Assembly: GCF_023238445.1 (NCBI RefSeq)
Contig: NZ_CP096658.1
Coordinates: 992,001-1,056,000, forward strand
Source: Halorussus gelatinilyticus
GTDB taxonomy: Archaea > Halobacteriota > Halobacteria > Halobacteriales > Haladaptataceae
Direction: 5' to 3'
Length of the DNA: 64,000 nt
Notes under the pieces: model-generated
Databases searched by the model: none
The model's input: the letters and a program-made list of their open reading frames with translations, nothing else
Told to the model about the DNA's origin: nothing
Shown here: piece after piece, positions 1 to 8,620 of the stretch
How positions within the stretch are numbered: position 1 is the stretch's first letter
How the letters are laid out: every line of letters starts with the position of its first letter
Translations under genes and position numbers: made by a program

Positions 1-655
1 GCAGGTGGACCGCCCCGCTCGGTCGCGCGTCGAGCATCGACCACGTTACGCCGCCACCGACGACGCCGGCCACCGCGGAGACCGAATCCGGAGTCAACCC
101 GTTCGTGGCGACCCCCGCCAGCGCGAGTCCGGCGGCGACGACGAATCCGCGGGACGGACTCCAGTCGGTGACGTACAGGAGCGCCGCGAGGTACGCCAGT
201 CCGATGGCGATGCCGACCACCACGTCGGCGACGTAGTGGACGCCGATGACGAGCCGCGAGGTCGCCACGACGGCCACGACCGCTCCGGCCCCGATGGCCC
301 GCCAGCGGTGGGAACCCCGTTCGAGGATGAGCGCGAGCAGTCCCCAGAGAACCGTCGCGCCGATGGCGTGGCCGCTCGGGAAGCCGTAGCCGCTGGCGTG
401 ACCGATCTGCACCTCGACCGGCGGGCGCGGGAGCGCGAACAGTCCCTTGAGCGCGAGGGTCAGCGCCAGCGCGCCGAGGACCGCCGAGAGCGCGAACGCG
501 CCGCGCCGCCGGTTGCCGAACCAGTAGACGAACGCGACCGCCGCGAAGAGGAACCACGCGTCTCCGAGTTGGGTTATCAGCGTGAACAGCTCGCGCATCC
601 ACGGCGCGAGCAGTCGTTCGAGTGCCTGCGTGACGCCGACTCCTCGTCCGGGCAT
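1..655 (-). CDS. PAP2-superfamily phosphatase (3' end outside window)
   Basis: Integral-membrane phosphatase of the PAP2 (type 2 phosphatidic acid phosphatase) family, which removes phosphate from lipid or isoprenoid phosphates at the membrane. Seen: hydrophobic helices alternate with the three family motifs, namely a KGLFALPRP segment, then PSGHA, then SRLVIGVHYVADVVVG. These supply the Lys, Arg, His and Asp of the active site. The ATG at 655 follows a purine-rich stretch on the minus strand. The frame is still open at base 1, so the C-terminus is missing. Substrate unknown; archaeal isoprenyl or phospholipid phosphates are an inference. Confidence 0.85.
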   Translation of the reverse strand, partial: MPGRGVGVTQALERLLAPWMRELFTLITQLGDAWFLFAAVAFVYWFGNRRRGAFALSAVLGALALTLALKGLFALPRPPVEVQIGHASGYGFPSGHAIGATVLWGLLALILERGSHRWRAIGAGAVVAVVATSRLVIGVHYVADVVVGIAIGLAYLAALLYVTDWSPSRGFVVAAGLALAGVATNGLTPDSVSAVAGVVGGGVTWSMLDARPSGAVHL

Positions 656-739
656 GAGCAGGGGCTAGTCGCGGGAGAAAGATATACGCTACGCCCGCCG
701 AGATGGAACGGCCGAACCGACGGCGGGACCGGCCCCGCG

Positions 740-1987
740 CTACGACCGGAAGTTACCGATGCGGTCGCTGACGCGGCCGGGGAGACTCAGCACGCCGACG
801 CCGAACCCGAGCATCACCATCAGGGCGTAGAGCCCGAGCGTCGAGAGCCAGACGACGGACATGGCGAAGATCGCCCAGAACTCTTCGAGCCAGAAGAAGG
901 CTCCGAGCGTCATCGCGGTCCCGTACAGCAACACGAGATACGGACCCCAACCGCGGGCGTGGCCGCGACGCATCCGCTTGCGGACGTACTGCTTGAGTTC
1001 CGACTCGACCTCGGGCTTCTCCACGGTCCGGGTCTCGATGTCTTCTTCGAACGATTCGACGTCTGCTCGCAACTCCCGCAACTCGTCGCGGAGTTCCACG
1101 ATGTCGGGAGCGGATTCGTCGTCGGTCATGTATCGGGAGAGTAGTCGTTGTTTGCGTTCGATACGGTCGGTCTCTGATTCCTTCGTTCGTTCCGCATAGC
1201 TGCCGCGGTCGGCGAGGACGACGTTCACGACGCCGCCGAGCAGGACGAGGATGCTGGCGAAGTACAGCCACGTCACCAGCAGGAGCGCGGTGCCGAGAAA
1301 CTGCGAGGGGCCGGTCGAGGAGGCCGCGGCGTAGATTCGGAACAGCACCTGCAGTATCGTCCAACCGACGGTCGCGACCACGGCGCCGGGAAGCGCCTCG
1401 CGAATCGACACGCCGGCGTCCGGGAAGACGACGTACAGCGGGAGGAAGACGGGAACGAGCGCGACCAACTGAATCAGCGTCGTGACGACGCCGACGAACG
1501 GGAACTGCGGGAACAGCGCCGTCGCGGCACCGGTCAGCACCACCACCACCACGCCCGCGCCGATGGCGGCCAACACGAGCAGCGCGTCTTTCACCTGATC
1601 TGCGATTCCGGTCTTGGCGTCGGTCGCGTAGATTGCCGAGAAGGCCTCGTCGAACCCCCGGAACACCTTTATCGCGCTCCACGCCAGCAACACCAGTCCG
1701 ATGGCGGTCGTCCCGCCCTGCCCCTGCGGGTTGAGGATGAACTGGCGCAGTTGGTCCTCGCCCGTCGCCGTCAGCAGGCCGGACGCTCGGTTGACGACCT
1801 GCGTGGCGAACTGCTCGCCGGCCACGAACGAGACGACGACGAAGGCGAGCAGGAGCAGGGGAATGAGCGAGACGAAGGCGTAGTAAGCCGTACTCGCCGC
1901 GAGGAAGGTGATTTCCTGCTCTCGGGCCTCCTCGACGACCGAGCGACCGACGTCCACGGCGTTTCCGAGACTGGGCACGCGACTCAT
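740..1987 (-). CDS. YihY/BrkB family membrane protein
   Basis: Inner-membrane protein of the YihY/virulence factor BrkB family (once misnamed ribonuclease BN). Seen: an N-terminal segment typical of the family (EITFLAASTAYYAFVSLIPLLLL), then about six hydrophobic helices. A charged, coiled-coil-like stretch follows at about residues 265-335 (ELRDELRELRADVESFEE), and two more helices close the protein, an extension frequent in haloarchaeal members. I chose the ATG at 1987 over an in-frame TTG six codons upstream. The molecular role of the family is not settled; transport or envelope functions have been proposed. Confidence 0.82.
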   Translation of the reverse strand: MSRVPSLGNAVDVGRSVVEEAREQEITFLAASTAYYAFVSLIPLLLLAFVVVSFVAGEQFATQVVNRASGLLTATGEDQLRQFILNPQGQGGTTAIGLVLLAWSAIKVFRGFDEAFSAIYATDAKTGIADQVKDALLVLAAIGAGVVVVVLTGAATALFPQFPFVGVVTTLIQLVALVPVFLPLYVVFPDAGVSIREALPGAVVATVGWTILQVLFRIYAAASSTGPSQFLGTALLLVTWLYFASILVLLGGVVNVVLADRGSYAERTKESETDRIERKQRLLSRYMTDDESAPDIVELRDELRELRADVESFEEDIETRTVEKPEVESELKQYVRKRMRRGHARGWGPYLVLLYGTAMTLGAFFWLEEFWAIFAMSVVWLSTLGLYALMVMLGFGVGVLSLPGRVSDRIGNFRS

Positions 1988-2050
1988 TTCGCCAACGAGA
2001 TACAAATATTCACTGGCACGAGGACGGGTATCTGGTCGTGAACTCCAGAG

Positions 2051-3160
2051 TTAGGCGTCGCGTGTCGCGTCTCGGATAGCTTCGACGGTCGCGCGCGTCT
2101 TGAACGTCGTGCCGCCGTAATGAGTTCGAGACGCCTCGAATCCGGCGTCTCGGAGGTTTTCGAGGAACTCGTCCATCCCAGAGGCTGTTCGGCTCCACTC
2201 CTTGCAGAGGCGGTGCTGGTCGTAGTGGGTCGGCAGGTGGAGTTCGCCTTCGAGGGTGTCGAGCAGTCGCTCGACCTTGCTCGCTGTCCCCATCGACTCG
2301 TCCAACTCGTCGCGGACCGCGGCGACGAACTCGGCGTCGTGAGTCGGACCGAGCCAGAGCGGTCCGGCGGTCAGCATCCGCTCGCCGCCACACTCGGGGC
2401 AGGTGTCGATGGGGTCGGCGATCAGCCCCTCGTCGTGTTCGCGGTGCAGGCAGTCCTCGCAGTGGTAGACGTGGCCCAGTTCGTCTATCGCGGCGTTGGC
2501 GTCGCTCGCGCTGTGGTCGAGTTCGAGGTAGGTCCGGACGTAGTGGTTCGTGGCGTGGGTCAGAATCGGCGTCACGCCCGCGTCGTAGCGCGCGGCGGTG
2601 CGGGCCATCGCCGACAGCAGGACGCGGACGCCCATCTCGGCGTGGTAGTCGGTGTTGCGCGGAACCGCGCCGTACTTCCGGACGCCGCTGTGGAAGTGCG
2701 CGCCACAGAGCGGCGCGGTGTCGGTCGCGGTGACGCAGACCAAATCGCGGGTGTTGGCGAAGGCGGCGTCCGCGAAGGGAATCGGCGTGCCGAAGGGGTC
2801 GATGTCCACCACGTCGAAGACCTCCTCGTGCATGACGGCGTTGGCGTCACGCTGGACGACCTCGCCGTCGAGGTCGTTGCGGGCGAGGTTCTCCCGACAG
2901 AGTTCGACGGCCGACTCGTCGATGTCCGCGAGCGTGGCGTTCCAGCCGTCGGCCGCGGCGCGCACGCCCCGGACGCCGCTGGCGGCCATCGCGTCGAGAT
3001 AGTACTCCGCGCGCGGCTCTCGGTCCCGATAGGCTCGGAGCGTCGCCACGGTCAGGTCGCGGTTCAACTCCTGTACCGGGTTGAAGAACACCTCGTCGCC
3101 GATGCCCTCGTCGGCCTGTTCGGGGACTTCGACCTCGACTCCGCCTTCGCTGACGCGCAT
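2051..3160 (-). CDS. trm1: tRNA (guanine(26)-N2)-dimethyltransferase Trm1
   Basis: SAM-dependent enzyme that makes N2,N2-dimethylguanosine at position 26 of tRNA. Seen: the family N-terminus ending in [14 protein letters not shown], a Rossmann SAM-binding region ([14 protein letters not shown]), the catalytic DIDPFGTP motif, and a C-terminal zinc region with CEDC and CPECGG pairs. The length (369 aa) is right for archaeal Trm1. The start is ATG at 3160, about 350 bp from the divergent SWIM gene. Assignment is firm from motif order. Confidence 0.95.
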   Translation of the reverse strand: MRVSEGGVEVEVPEQADEGIGDEVFFNPVQELNRDLTVATLRAYRDREPRAEYYLDAMAASGVRGVRAAADGWNATLADIDESAVELCRENLARNDLDGEVVQRDANAVMHEEVFDVVDIDPFGTPIPFADAAFANTRDLVCVTATDTAPLCGAHFHSGVRKYGAVPRNTDYHAEMGVRVLLSAMARTAARYDAGVTPILTHATNHYVRTYLELDHSASDANAAIDELGHVYHCEDCLHREHDEGLIADPIDTCPECGGERMLTAGPLWLGPTHDAEFVAAVRDELDESMGTASKVERLLDTLEGELHLPTHYDQHRLCKEWSRTASGMDEFLENLRDAGFEASRTHYGGTTFKTRATVEAIRDATRDA

Positions 3161-3506
3161 ACCCGTAGTCTTCGCTCACCGGCGAAAAGCGAACCGATGC
3201 GCGCTCGGCTAATCCCTCGGAGTGGCTCAGCCCTCTCGGGGTAGTCGGACTGGCGGTTCGGCGGCACGCGGACATCACCTGCGTGCTGCCCGCGTCCCGC
3301 CCGCGCCCGGAACCGCGCGAAGCGTCCGGGCCGAGTTGGTCCCGTCTTCCGGTACGAGAGTTCGCGTGGTCGAGCGGTCGTGCGTGGCGGTCCCCGACCG
3401 GGACACCGGAACCTGTTTAGGCCCGCCGTCCGAACGCGTCTGTCGTGTTCCCGCCCGACGCCACAGCGTCCGACGGTCCCGAGCGCACGCTCCGGAGGCG
3501 GTCCCC
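3161..3506. other. intergenic region, no gene seen
   Basis: This 346-bp stretch separates trm1 (minus) from the SWIM protein gene (plus). Reading frames across it are Arg-rich with unfavourable codon use and no family resemblance, so I leave them out. It should hold the two divergent promoters, but I see no clear TATA box. Confidence 0.5.
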
Positions 3507-3854
3507 GTGAACGAGGTCGAGGCGTGGCAGGACGACCTCGACGCGGCGGGCGAACTCACCCCCGAGGTCACGAACGCCATCCTGTCGGTCCACGACGACC
3601 GCGGCGCGCAGGCCATCGAAGCCGTCTCGGAGGGGCGAATCAAGGAGTATCGGGACTTCACGGTCGTCGTCGGTCACGACGACGAGTACGTCGTGGAGGG
3701 CCGGGGCTGTGGCTGTCGGGACAGCGAGTACAACTTAGACCCCGAGGACCCGACCGACCTCTGCTGGCACGTCATCGCCGTCGCCATCGCGCGCCGGGTC
3801 GGTGAGGTTGACGACCACGACATGTGGTACTCGGACGTGCGCGACTTCTTGTAA
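3507..3854 (+). CDS. small SWIM zinc-finger protein
   Basis: A 115-aa acidic protein with a C-terminal SWIM zinc finger, a CxCx(n)CxH metal site. Seen: GRGCGCRDSEYN followed by DLCWHVIAVAIAR gives the two Cys, then Cys and His. SWIM fingers mediate DNA or protein contacts, and in haloarchaea they often occur as small stand-alone proteins. I chose the GTG at 3507 because the sequence becomes acidic and orderly there, while the upstream open frame is Arg-rich. Partner and target unknown. Confidence 0.72.
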   Translation: MNEVEAWQDDLDAAGELTPEVTNAILSVHDDRGAQAIEAVSEGRIKEYRDFTVVVGHDDEYVVEGRGCGCRDSEYNLDPEDPTDLCWHVIAVAIARRVGEVDDHDMWYSDVRDFL

Positions 3855-4116
3855 AACGGAGTAGTTCGCGGGCGATACGTCTGTCTGGGCGACTCAGCAC
3901 CAGATAGGACCGCCGCAGCGGTATCGTTGGATGATAGGGTATAGCACGGTGTAACCCGGACAAATAATCCTATTGTATTAAAACTAACTACTAGTAAATC
4001 TGGTAATATATTGGGGTTCCTCCGGTAACTCTGTCGTCGGAGCGCTCGGACTGACGGCTGTCCGGCAGACGAACGGTTGCACCGACGCGACCGAAAATGC
4101 TCGCTACACGGAAGCG

Positions 4117-4323
4117 TCAGTTCGTAATCGGCGCGTCGGCAGTAATCGGCGATTCGGTAATCGGACCCGTAATCGGCGACTGGGTAATCGGCTGCGTCGC
4201 CGTGATCGGTGCTTCGGCCGTTATCGGCGCATCGGCAGTAATCGGAGCGGCGGCTGCACTGCCGGTAAACGCGATTCCTATCATCGTGAATCCGACGAGG
4301 ATTCCGAGTATGCGTGTATTCAT
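4117..4323 (-). CDS. small secreted protein with PIT repeats
   Basis: A 68-aa protein with a clear Sec-type signal peptide (MNTRILGILVGFTMIGIAFTGSAAAA). The mature part of about 40 residues is built almost only from PIT tripeptides spaced by 2-5 residues (APITADAPITAEAPITATQ and onward). A TATA-like element 30 nt upstream of the ATG fits a leaderless transcript. Such a repeat could be an extended surface or cell-wall segment, but I know no family for it. The opposite strand is also open and would read VIG repeats; the signal peptide and promoter favour the minus strand. Local GC is lower than in neighbouring genes. Confidence 0.62.
   Translation of the reverse strand: MNTRILGILVGFTMIGIAFTGSAAAAPITADAPITAEAPITATQPITQSPITGPITESPITADAPITN
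4120..4245. repeat. degenerate GTAATCGGCG-type tandem repeat
   Basis: About ten imperfect copies of a TAATCGG core (GTAATCGGCG and variants) spaced 9-18 bp apart encode the PIT tripeptides of the minus-strand gene. The repeat lies inside the coding region and keeps the frame, so copy number could change without a frameshift. Confidence 0.7.
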
Positions 4324-4349
4324 AGTTATCTTGGCGCGGTGCCAACTTC

Positions 4350-4357
4350 TATTAAAC
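4350..4357 (-). promoter_or_regulatory. TATA box of the PIT-repeat gene
   Basis: On the minus strand this reads GTTTAATA, centred about 30 nt before the ATG at 4323, the spacing expected for a leaderless haloarchaeal transcript. Confidence 0.5.
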
Positions 4358-4564
4358 TCCCGATGCTCTAAAAGTTTTCTACGTGGTGTCCTAATACCGC
4401 AAGAAATCCGAGTTAGTTCGTCGTAGTTACGAAGATTGGTAATTAATCAAACCTGGTACCAGTACGGGACCTCTCGGCGACGACCGTTCGGCGGGACGAC
4501 CTCCGTCGTATCGGCGGGAGCGCCGTGGAAACCGGGATTCGCCGCTCGGGAGCGTCGTGGGGTG

Positions 4565-5239
4565 CTAGCGGTCACCCGTGCAGATGTCCACGAAGTTCCG
4601 GAGGATTCGAAGACCGGTCTCGCCGCTCTTCTCGGGGTGAAACTGCGTCCCGAAGACGGTACCGTCGTCGTCGGCGACGACTGCCGGGAACGCCGTACCG
4701 TAGTCGCTCGTGGCGACGACGGCGTCCTCGTCGTCGGGGACGGCGTAGTAGGAGTGGACGAAGTAGGCGTACTCGCCATCGACGCCGTCCACGAGCGGAT
4801 GGTCGCGGGTCACGTCGAGTTCGTTCCAGCCCATGTGCGGGACCTTCTGGCCCTCCGCGAACCGGACGTTGGTGCCCGAAATGAGGTCGAGTCCGCGAAC
4901 CTCTCCCTGACCCACGCGCTCGGCCTCCTCGCTGGTCGTGAGGAGCATCTGCATCCCGAGACAGATGCCGAAGACGGGCGTCCCGCGCTCGGCGGCGTCG
5001 AGGAGTGCCTCCCGGTAGGGTCCCGCGTTCTCGACACCCTCCCGGAACGCGCCGACGCCCGGCAGGACGACGCCGTCGGCCGACGCGAACGTCTCGGGGT
5101 CGTCGCTGACCTCGACGGTCGCACCGGCGCGTTCGAGGCCCCGGGTGACGCTCCGGAGGTTCCCCAGTCCGTAATCGACCACGACGACCGACGCATCGGT
5201 CCGTTCGCGGTCGTCCTCCCGTTTCTCGGTGAGACTCAT
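4565..5239 (-). CDS. hisH: imidazole glycerol phosphate synthase subunit HisH
   Basis: Glutaminase subunit that supplies ammonia to HisF in histidine biosynthesis. Seen: a class I glutamine amidotransferase with VVVDYGLGNLRS at the N-terminus, the nucleophile Cys in GICLGMQMLL, and the His and Glu of the triad in QFHPEKSG. The ATG at 5239 (MSLTEK) is chosen over an in-frame GTG at 5260. The gene stands alone here, with no other his gene beside it, as is common in haloarchaea. Confidence 0.95.
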   Translation of the reverse strand: MSLTEKREDDRERTDASVVVVDYGLGNLRSVTRGLERAGATVEVSDDPETFASADGVVLPGVGAFREGVENAGPYREALLDAAERGTPVFGICLGMQMLLTTSEEAERVGQGEVRGLDLISGTNVRFAEGQKVPHMGWNELDVTRDHPLVDGVDGEYAYFVHSYYAVPDDEDAVVATSDYGTAFPAVVADDDGTVFGTQFHPEKSGETGLRILRNFVDICTGDR

Positions 5240-5410
5240 GCCCGAGCGTACTGCTGGCACGGCAAAGTCCCTTTCCCTCGCGGCATCGGCCCTATTCTAA
5301 CGTCTTTTCTCGGCCGCTCGTTCGGCCGCAACCGGCGGTCGTCGCGCTGGACGTGTTAACTAGACCCGTGCAATTCGGCCGCTCGCGCGAGTATTACCGC
5401 CCGAGAAGCG

Positions 5411-5432
5411 TGATATTATATAGGTAAAATAG
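5411..5432 (+). promoter_or_regulatory. AT-rich promoter region of phnDCE
   Basis: The run ATATTATATAGGTAAAAT, the most AT-rich stretch between hisH and phnD, lies 45-65 nt before the phnD ATG and is the best TATA candidate for the operon. That spacing implies a short leader rather than a leaderless message. Confidence 0.45.
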
Positions 5433-5476
5433 GAAGACTTAACCGGCGTCTGTCTGACCGTTAATCTGATTCGGTC

Positions 5477-6511
5477 ATGGCAAACCGACGAAAATTCCTC
5501 AAGACGACTGGCGTAATCGGCACGGTCGGACTCGCGGGCTGCATGGGTGGCGGCAGCTCCGACGGAGAGACGACCACGACCTCCTCAGACACCACGTCCG
5601 AGACGGACGGTAGCGAGACGACCACGGAAGCGACGGAGACGACCACGACGAAGGAGAAGATGGACTTCCAGAACGGCGAGATAAACTTCAACGTCTCGCC
5701 GTCCGTCGCACAGGAGCGGCTTCAGGCCCAGTACCAGCCCATCAAGGAGCACCTCGAAAACGAGTTCAGCGTACCCGCGAAGCTCAAGCTGGCGAACAAC
5801 TACAGCGCCGTCATTCAGGCGCTCGGTGCCGGCACGTCCGACATGGCCGAGACCGGTCCGTTCGCGGCCGCGCTGGGCGTCGAGGCGGGGAAGGCCGAAA
5901 TCGCGCTCCAGCGGAAGGGGTACGGTAGCTGGGAGTACAAGAGCATCATCGTCGCGGCCGACGAGGTGGACGTGTCGAACCTCGACGAGATGAAGACGTA
6001 CATCGAGAACAACGACACCACCATCGCGTTCGCCGACCGACTCTCGGCGAGTGGCTGCCTGTTCCCGCTGTACGACCTCAAGAAGGCGGGCATCAAAATC
6101 GGCAATCTCCCCGAGGGCGGCGGAAGCGACGCCGCGTTCACGCCGAACTTCTCGAGTCACACCGGCGCGTACGAGACGCTCAAGAACGGACAGGCCGACT
6201 TCGCCGGCTTCGGTGGGTTCGTGCCCGGTCTGCAGGACAACTTCGACAAGAACGCGACCATCATCAACGAGCACAAGGGCCTGCCGCGTGCGCCCATCGT
6301 GGTCAGTCCCAAGCTCACCGACGAGGAGCGAAAGGCGCTCGTCGACTCGTTCACCGGCGCGCCCGACAAGATCTACTACGGGAAGGACGGCAAGCAGGAC
6401 ACCGACGACGACCTCTGGTTCAACGGCGTCCGCAAGGTCGGCGTCGAGAAGTACCAGCCCGTCATCGACGCCGCCAAAGAACTCGGCGTCGGCACGGACT
6501 ACTTCAAGTAA
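5477..6511 (+). CDS. phnD: phosphonate ABC transporter substrate-binding lipoprotein PhnD
   Basis: Extracellular binding protein that captures phosphonate (or phosphite/phosphate-like anions) for the PhnCE importer. Seen: a Tat-type signal peptide (NRRKFLKTTG) ending in the lipobox LAGC, so it should be exported folded and lipid-anchored. A Thr/Ser-rich linker follows, then a PhnD domain (INFNVSPSVAQERLQAQYQP; later SHTGAYETLKNGQADFAGFGG). The length, 344 aa, is normal. It is first in the operon with phnC and phnE. The exact ligand cannot be read from the sequence. Confidence 0.92.
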   Translation: MANRRKFLKTTGVIGTVGLAGCMGGGSSDGETTTTSSDTTSETDGSETTTEATETTTTKEKMDFQNGEINFNVSPSVAQERLQAQYQPIKEHLENEFSVPAKLKLANNYSAVIQALGAGTSDMAETGPFAAALGVEAGKAEIALQRKGYGSWEYKSIIVAADEVDVSNLDEMKTYIENNDTTIAFADRLSASGCLFPLYDLKKAGIKIGNLPEGGGSDAAFTPNFSSHTGAYETLKNGQADFAGFGGFVPGLQDNFDKNATIINEHKGLPRAPIVVSPKLTDEERKALVDSFTGAPDKIYYGKDGKQDTDDDLWFNGVRKVGVEKYQPVIDAAKELGVGTDYFK

Positions 6512-6534
6512 CGTCGCAAAATAAGTAGATAAAT

Positions 6535-6556
6535 AAACCGTTATACTTGTATTTTT
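6535..6556 (+). promoter_or_regulatory. AT-rich phnD-phnC junction, possible internal promoter
   Basis: The 49-bp gap between phnD and phnC is very AT-rich and contains TTATACTTGTATTTTTA just before the phnC ATG. It could be a secondary promoter or an mRNA processing/termination site that lets phnD be made in excess of phnCE. Confidence 0.35.
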
Positions 6557-6560
6557 ACCG

Positions 6561-7343
6561 ATGCCAGCAGTCTCACTCGAAAACGTAACCAAGGTCTACG
6601 GGGGAGACACGGTCGCCCTAGACGACGTGAGCTTCGAGATTCCCGAAGGCGAGTTCGTCGTCCTCCTCGGTCCGTCCGGCGCGGGCAAATCGACCATGCT
6701 CCGGGTTCTCAACGGGTTGACACAGCCCACGGAAGGCGAGGTCATCATCAACGAGAAGCCCGTGCGCGGCGAGCGCAGCGAGGTCGGGATGGTGTTCCAG
6801 ATGCACTACCTCATCGAGAGCATGAGCGCGTTCAAGAACGCGCTCACCGGCGGACTCTCTCGGTCGAACGTCGCTCAGAGCCTCCTCACGATGAACTCCG
6901 AGGAGGACAAGCGCGCGGCGCTGGAGGCGCTCGACACGGTCGGTCTCTTGGACGAGGCGGGCCAGCGCGCCGGGTCGATGAGCGGCGGACAGAAACAGCG
7001 CGTCGGCATCGCTCGCGCGCTCGTCCAGCAACCCGACCTGTTGCTGGCCGACGAACCGGTGTCGAGTCTCGACCCCAAGGCCGCCAAGGACGTGATGCGC
7101 TACATGAAGGAGGCCGCGAAGGAGCGCGACCTCACGACCGTCGCCAGCCTCCATCAGGTGAACATCGCCCGCGAGTTCGGCGACCGATTCCTCGGCGTCC
7201 GGGACGGCGAACTCATCTTCGACGGCGATCGCGAGGACCTCACGATGGACGTCGTAGACCGGATTTACTACGGCGAGGAGGGCAACGAAGAGGGCCAGAA
7301 CCTCGCCACCACGGCACCCGAGCGAGGTGACGCCGATGAGTAA
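6561..7343 (+). CDS. phnC: phosphonate ABC transporter ATP-binding protein PhnC
   Basis: Cytoplasmic ATPase that powers phosphonate uptake with PhnE. Seen: Walker A GPSGAGKST, a Q-loop region (VGMVFQMHYL), the ABC signature MSGGQKQRVGIARAL, Walker B LLLADEP, and the switch His in SLHQVN, in the right order over 260 aa. Its last 8 bases overlap the start of phnE (ATGAGTAA), which indicates translational coupling. Confidence 0.94.
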   Translation: MPAVSLENVTKVYGGDTVALDDVSFEIPEGEFVVLLGPSGAGKSTMLRVLNGLTQPTEGEVIINEKPVRGERSEVGMVFQMHYLIESMSAFKNALTGGLSRSNVAQSLLTMNSEEDKRAALEALDTVGLLDEAGQRAGSMSGGQKQRVGIARALVQQPDLLLADEPVSSLDPKAAKDVMRYMKEAAKERDLTTVASLHQVNIAREFGDRFLGVRDGELIFDGDREDLTMDVVDRIYYGEEGNEEGQNLATTAPERGDADE

Positions 7344-8331
7344 CTCCCGAATCGACGAGACGCTTCAGATGCTGGAGCGGCGACGGCGCATCCGGCAACT
7401 GTTCGGCGTCGGACTGGTGGCCGTCGTCCTCGCGGCGACGTACTTCGGGCTGAACTTCATCGGCTTCGAGCCGAAGGAACTCTGGGCGCAGGTGCCCCAA
7501 GAGATAGAGTTCATAAGGAGCTTCGTGCCGCCGAACTTCGTGGACTTCACCATCTACACCGAGCAGAACAACATCACGGGCCTGAAGGCGATTCCGGCGA
7601 GTTTCCGGAACTTCGGCGCGCCCATCATCGAGAGCCTGACCAGCGACAGCGCGTCGCTCGTGCGGCTCAGCATGGTGACCATCATCCTCGGATTCACCGG
7701 TACGGTCCTCGGATTCCCGCTCGCGCTGTTCTTCGGCGTGCTGGGTTCCGAGCAGGTCACGCCGTTCCCGTTCAACTTCATCTTCCGCGGCGCGATGAGC
7801 GCGATTCGGGCCATCCCGGCGCTGGTCTGGATTCTCATCTACGTGCCGCTGGCGGGCATCAACGAGGTCAGCGCAGTGCTGGCCATCGCCACCGACACCA
7901 TCGGGAACCTCGGGCGACTGTTCACCGACGAACTGGAGGAGATCGAGGACGGACCAATCGAGGCCATCCAATCGACCGGGGCCTCGCGCCCGCAGGTCAT
8001 CAGCTTCGGCATGCTGAGTCAGGTCTCGACCTCCTACGTCGCGTGGACGCTCTACATCCTCGAAATCAACACCCGCATCGCCATCAGCCTCGGCGTCGTG
8101 GGCGCGGGCGGTATCGGTCGGTACATCCGCCTGCGACAGGACCTCTTCAAGTACCAGAAGGCCGCCGCGGGCATCATCATGGTGTTCATCATCGTCATCT
8201 CGGTCGAACTGCTGTCCTCGCGCATCCGCGCGCGACTCCGGCCGGACGAACACGAGAGCAAGTCGCTCTGGGACGCCATCAAGGACCTCGGAGACGGCAA
8301 CAAGTGGCTCGGCACCGGTAGCAACCGCTGA
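7336..8331 (+). CDS. phnE: phosphonate ABC transporter permease PhnE
   Basis: Membrane permease of the phosphonate importer. Seen: about six hydrophobic helices and the EAA loop that docks onto PhnC (IEAIQSTGASRPQVISFGML), followed by a C-terminal helix pair typical of PhnE (ISLGVVGAGGIGRYI). The ATG at 7336 overlaps the phnC stop. An in-frame GTG at 7327 is possible but less likely. The length, 331 aa, includes an N-terminal extension with one helix. Confidence 0.93.
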   Translation: MSNSRIDETLQMLERRRRIRQLFGVGLVAVVLAATYFGLNFIGFEPKELWAQVPQEIEFIRSFVPPNFVDFTIYTEQNNITGLKAIPASFRNFGAPIIESLTSDSASLVRLSMVTIILGFTGTVLGFPLALFFGVLGSEQVTPFPFNFIFRGAMSAIRAIPALVWILIYVPLAGINEVSAVLAIATDTIGNLGRLFTDELEEIEDGPIEAIQSTGASRPQVISFGMLSQVSTSYVAWTLYILEINTRIAISLGVVGAGGIGRYIRLRQDLFKYQKAAAGIIMVFIIVISVELLSSRIRARLRPDEHESKSLWDAIKDLGDGNKWLGTGSNR

Positions 8332-8450
8332 CCGGTCCCGCCGCGCCGTCCTTCGACGGCCGACGCCGAGCGCGGCCCGCACCGAGTTCGTAAATCCGGC
8401 GAGAGGTTCGAGAAATCTCCACTTCTAGCAGAGAGGGTTAGTCAGGGCAC

Positions 8451-8482
8451 GGACGCGAGTCGGCACACGCCGACTCGCGTCC
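8451..8482. terminator. 14-bp perfect inverted repeat after phnE
   Basis: Arms GGACGCGAGTCGGC (8451-8464) and GCCGACTCGCGTCC (8469-8482) are exact reverse complements around an ACAC loop, 120 bp after the phnE stop. As RNA this is a very stable hairpin. No U-run follows, so it is not a typical archaeal terminator; it could also stabilise the 3' end or be part of a structured RNA. Confidence 0.6.
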
Positions 8483-8505
8483 CCGTCGGTCGGACTCTCC
8501 GCAGT

Positions 8506-8550
8506 GATTCGGCGGCGGCCGCTTCCGAGCGGCCGCCGCGCCGTCGAATC
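8506..8550. other. second large inverted repeat, nested arms
   Basis: Inner arms GCGGCGGCCGC (8512-8522) and GCGGCCGCCGC (8529-8539) pair perfectly around a 6-nt loop. Outer arms GATTCG (8506-8511) and CGAATC (8545-8550) extend the stem with a small internal loop. It lies 24 bp after the first hairpin and about 70 bp before the lipoprotein gene. Confidence 0.55.
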
Positions 8551-8620
8551 GCACTCCCGCCCGTCCGTCCCGAAACAGGTCAACCCGTAAACCTTTACGC
8601 GGAAACGTCGAAGCGCGGGT

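Noticed and set aside
5-1144. 379-aa plus-strand open frame
   Set aside because: Arg/Glu/Pro-rich shadow of the PAP2 and YihY genes; high GC keeps antisense frames open.
4097-4426. 109-aa plus-strand frame with VIG repeats
   Set aside because: Mirror of the PIT-repeat gene; it has no signal peptide or nearby TATA box, unlike the minus-strand reading.
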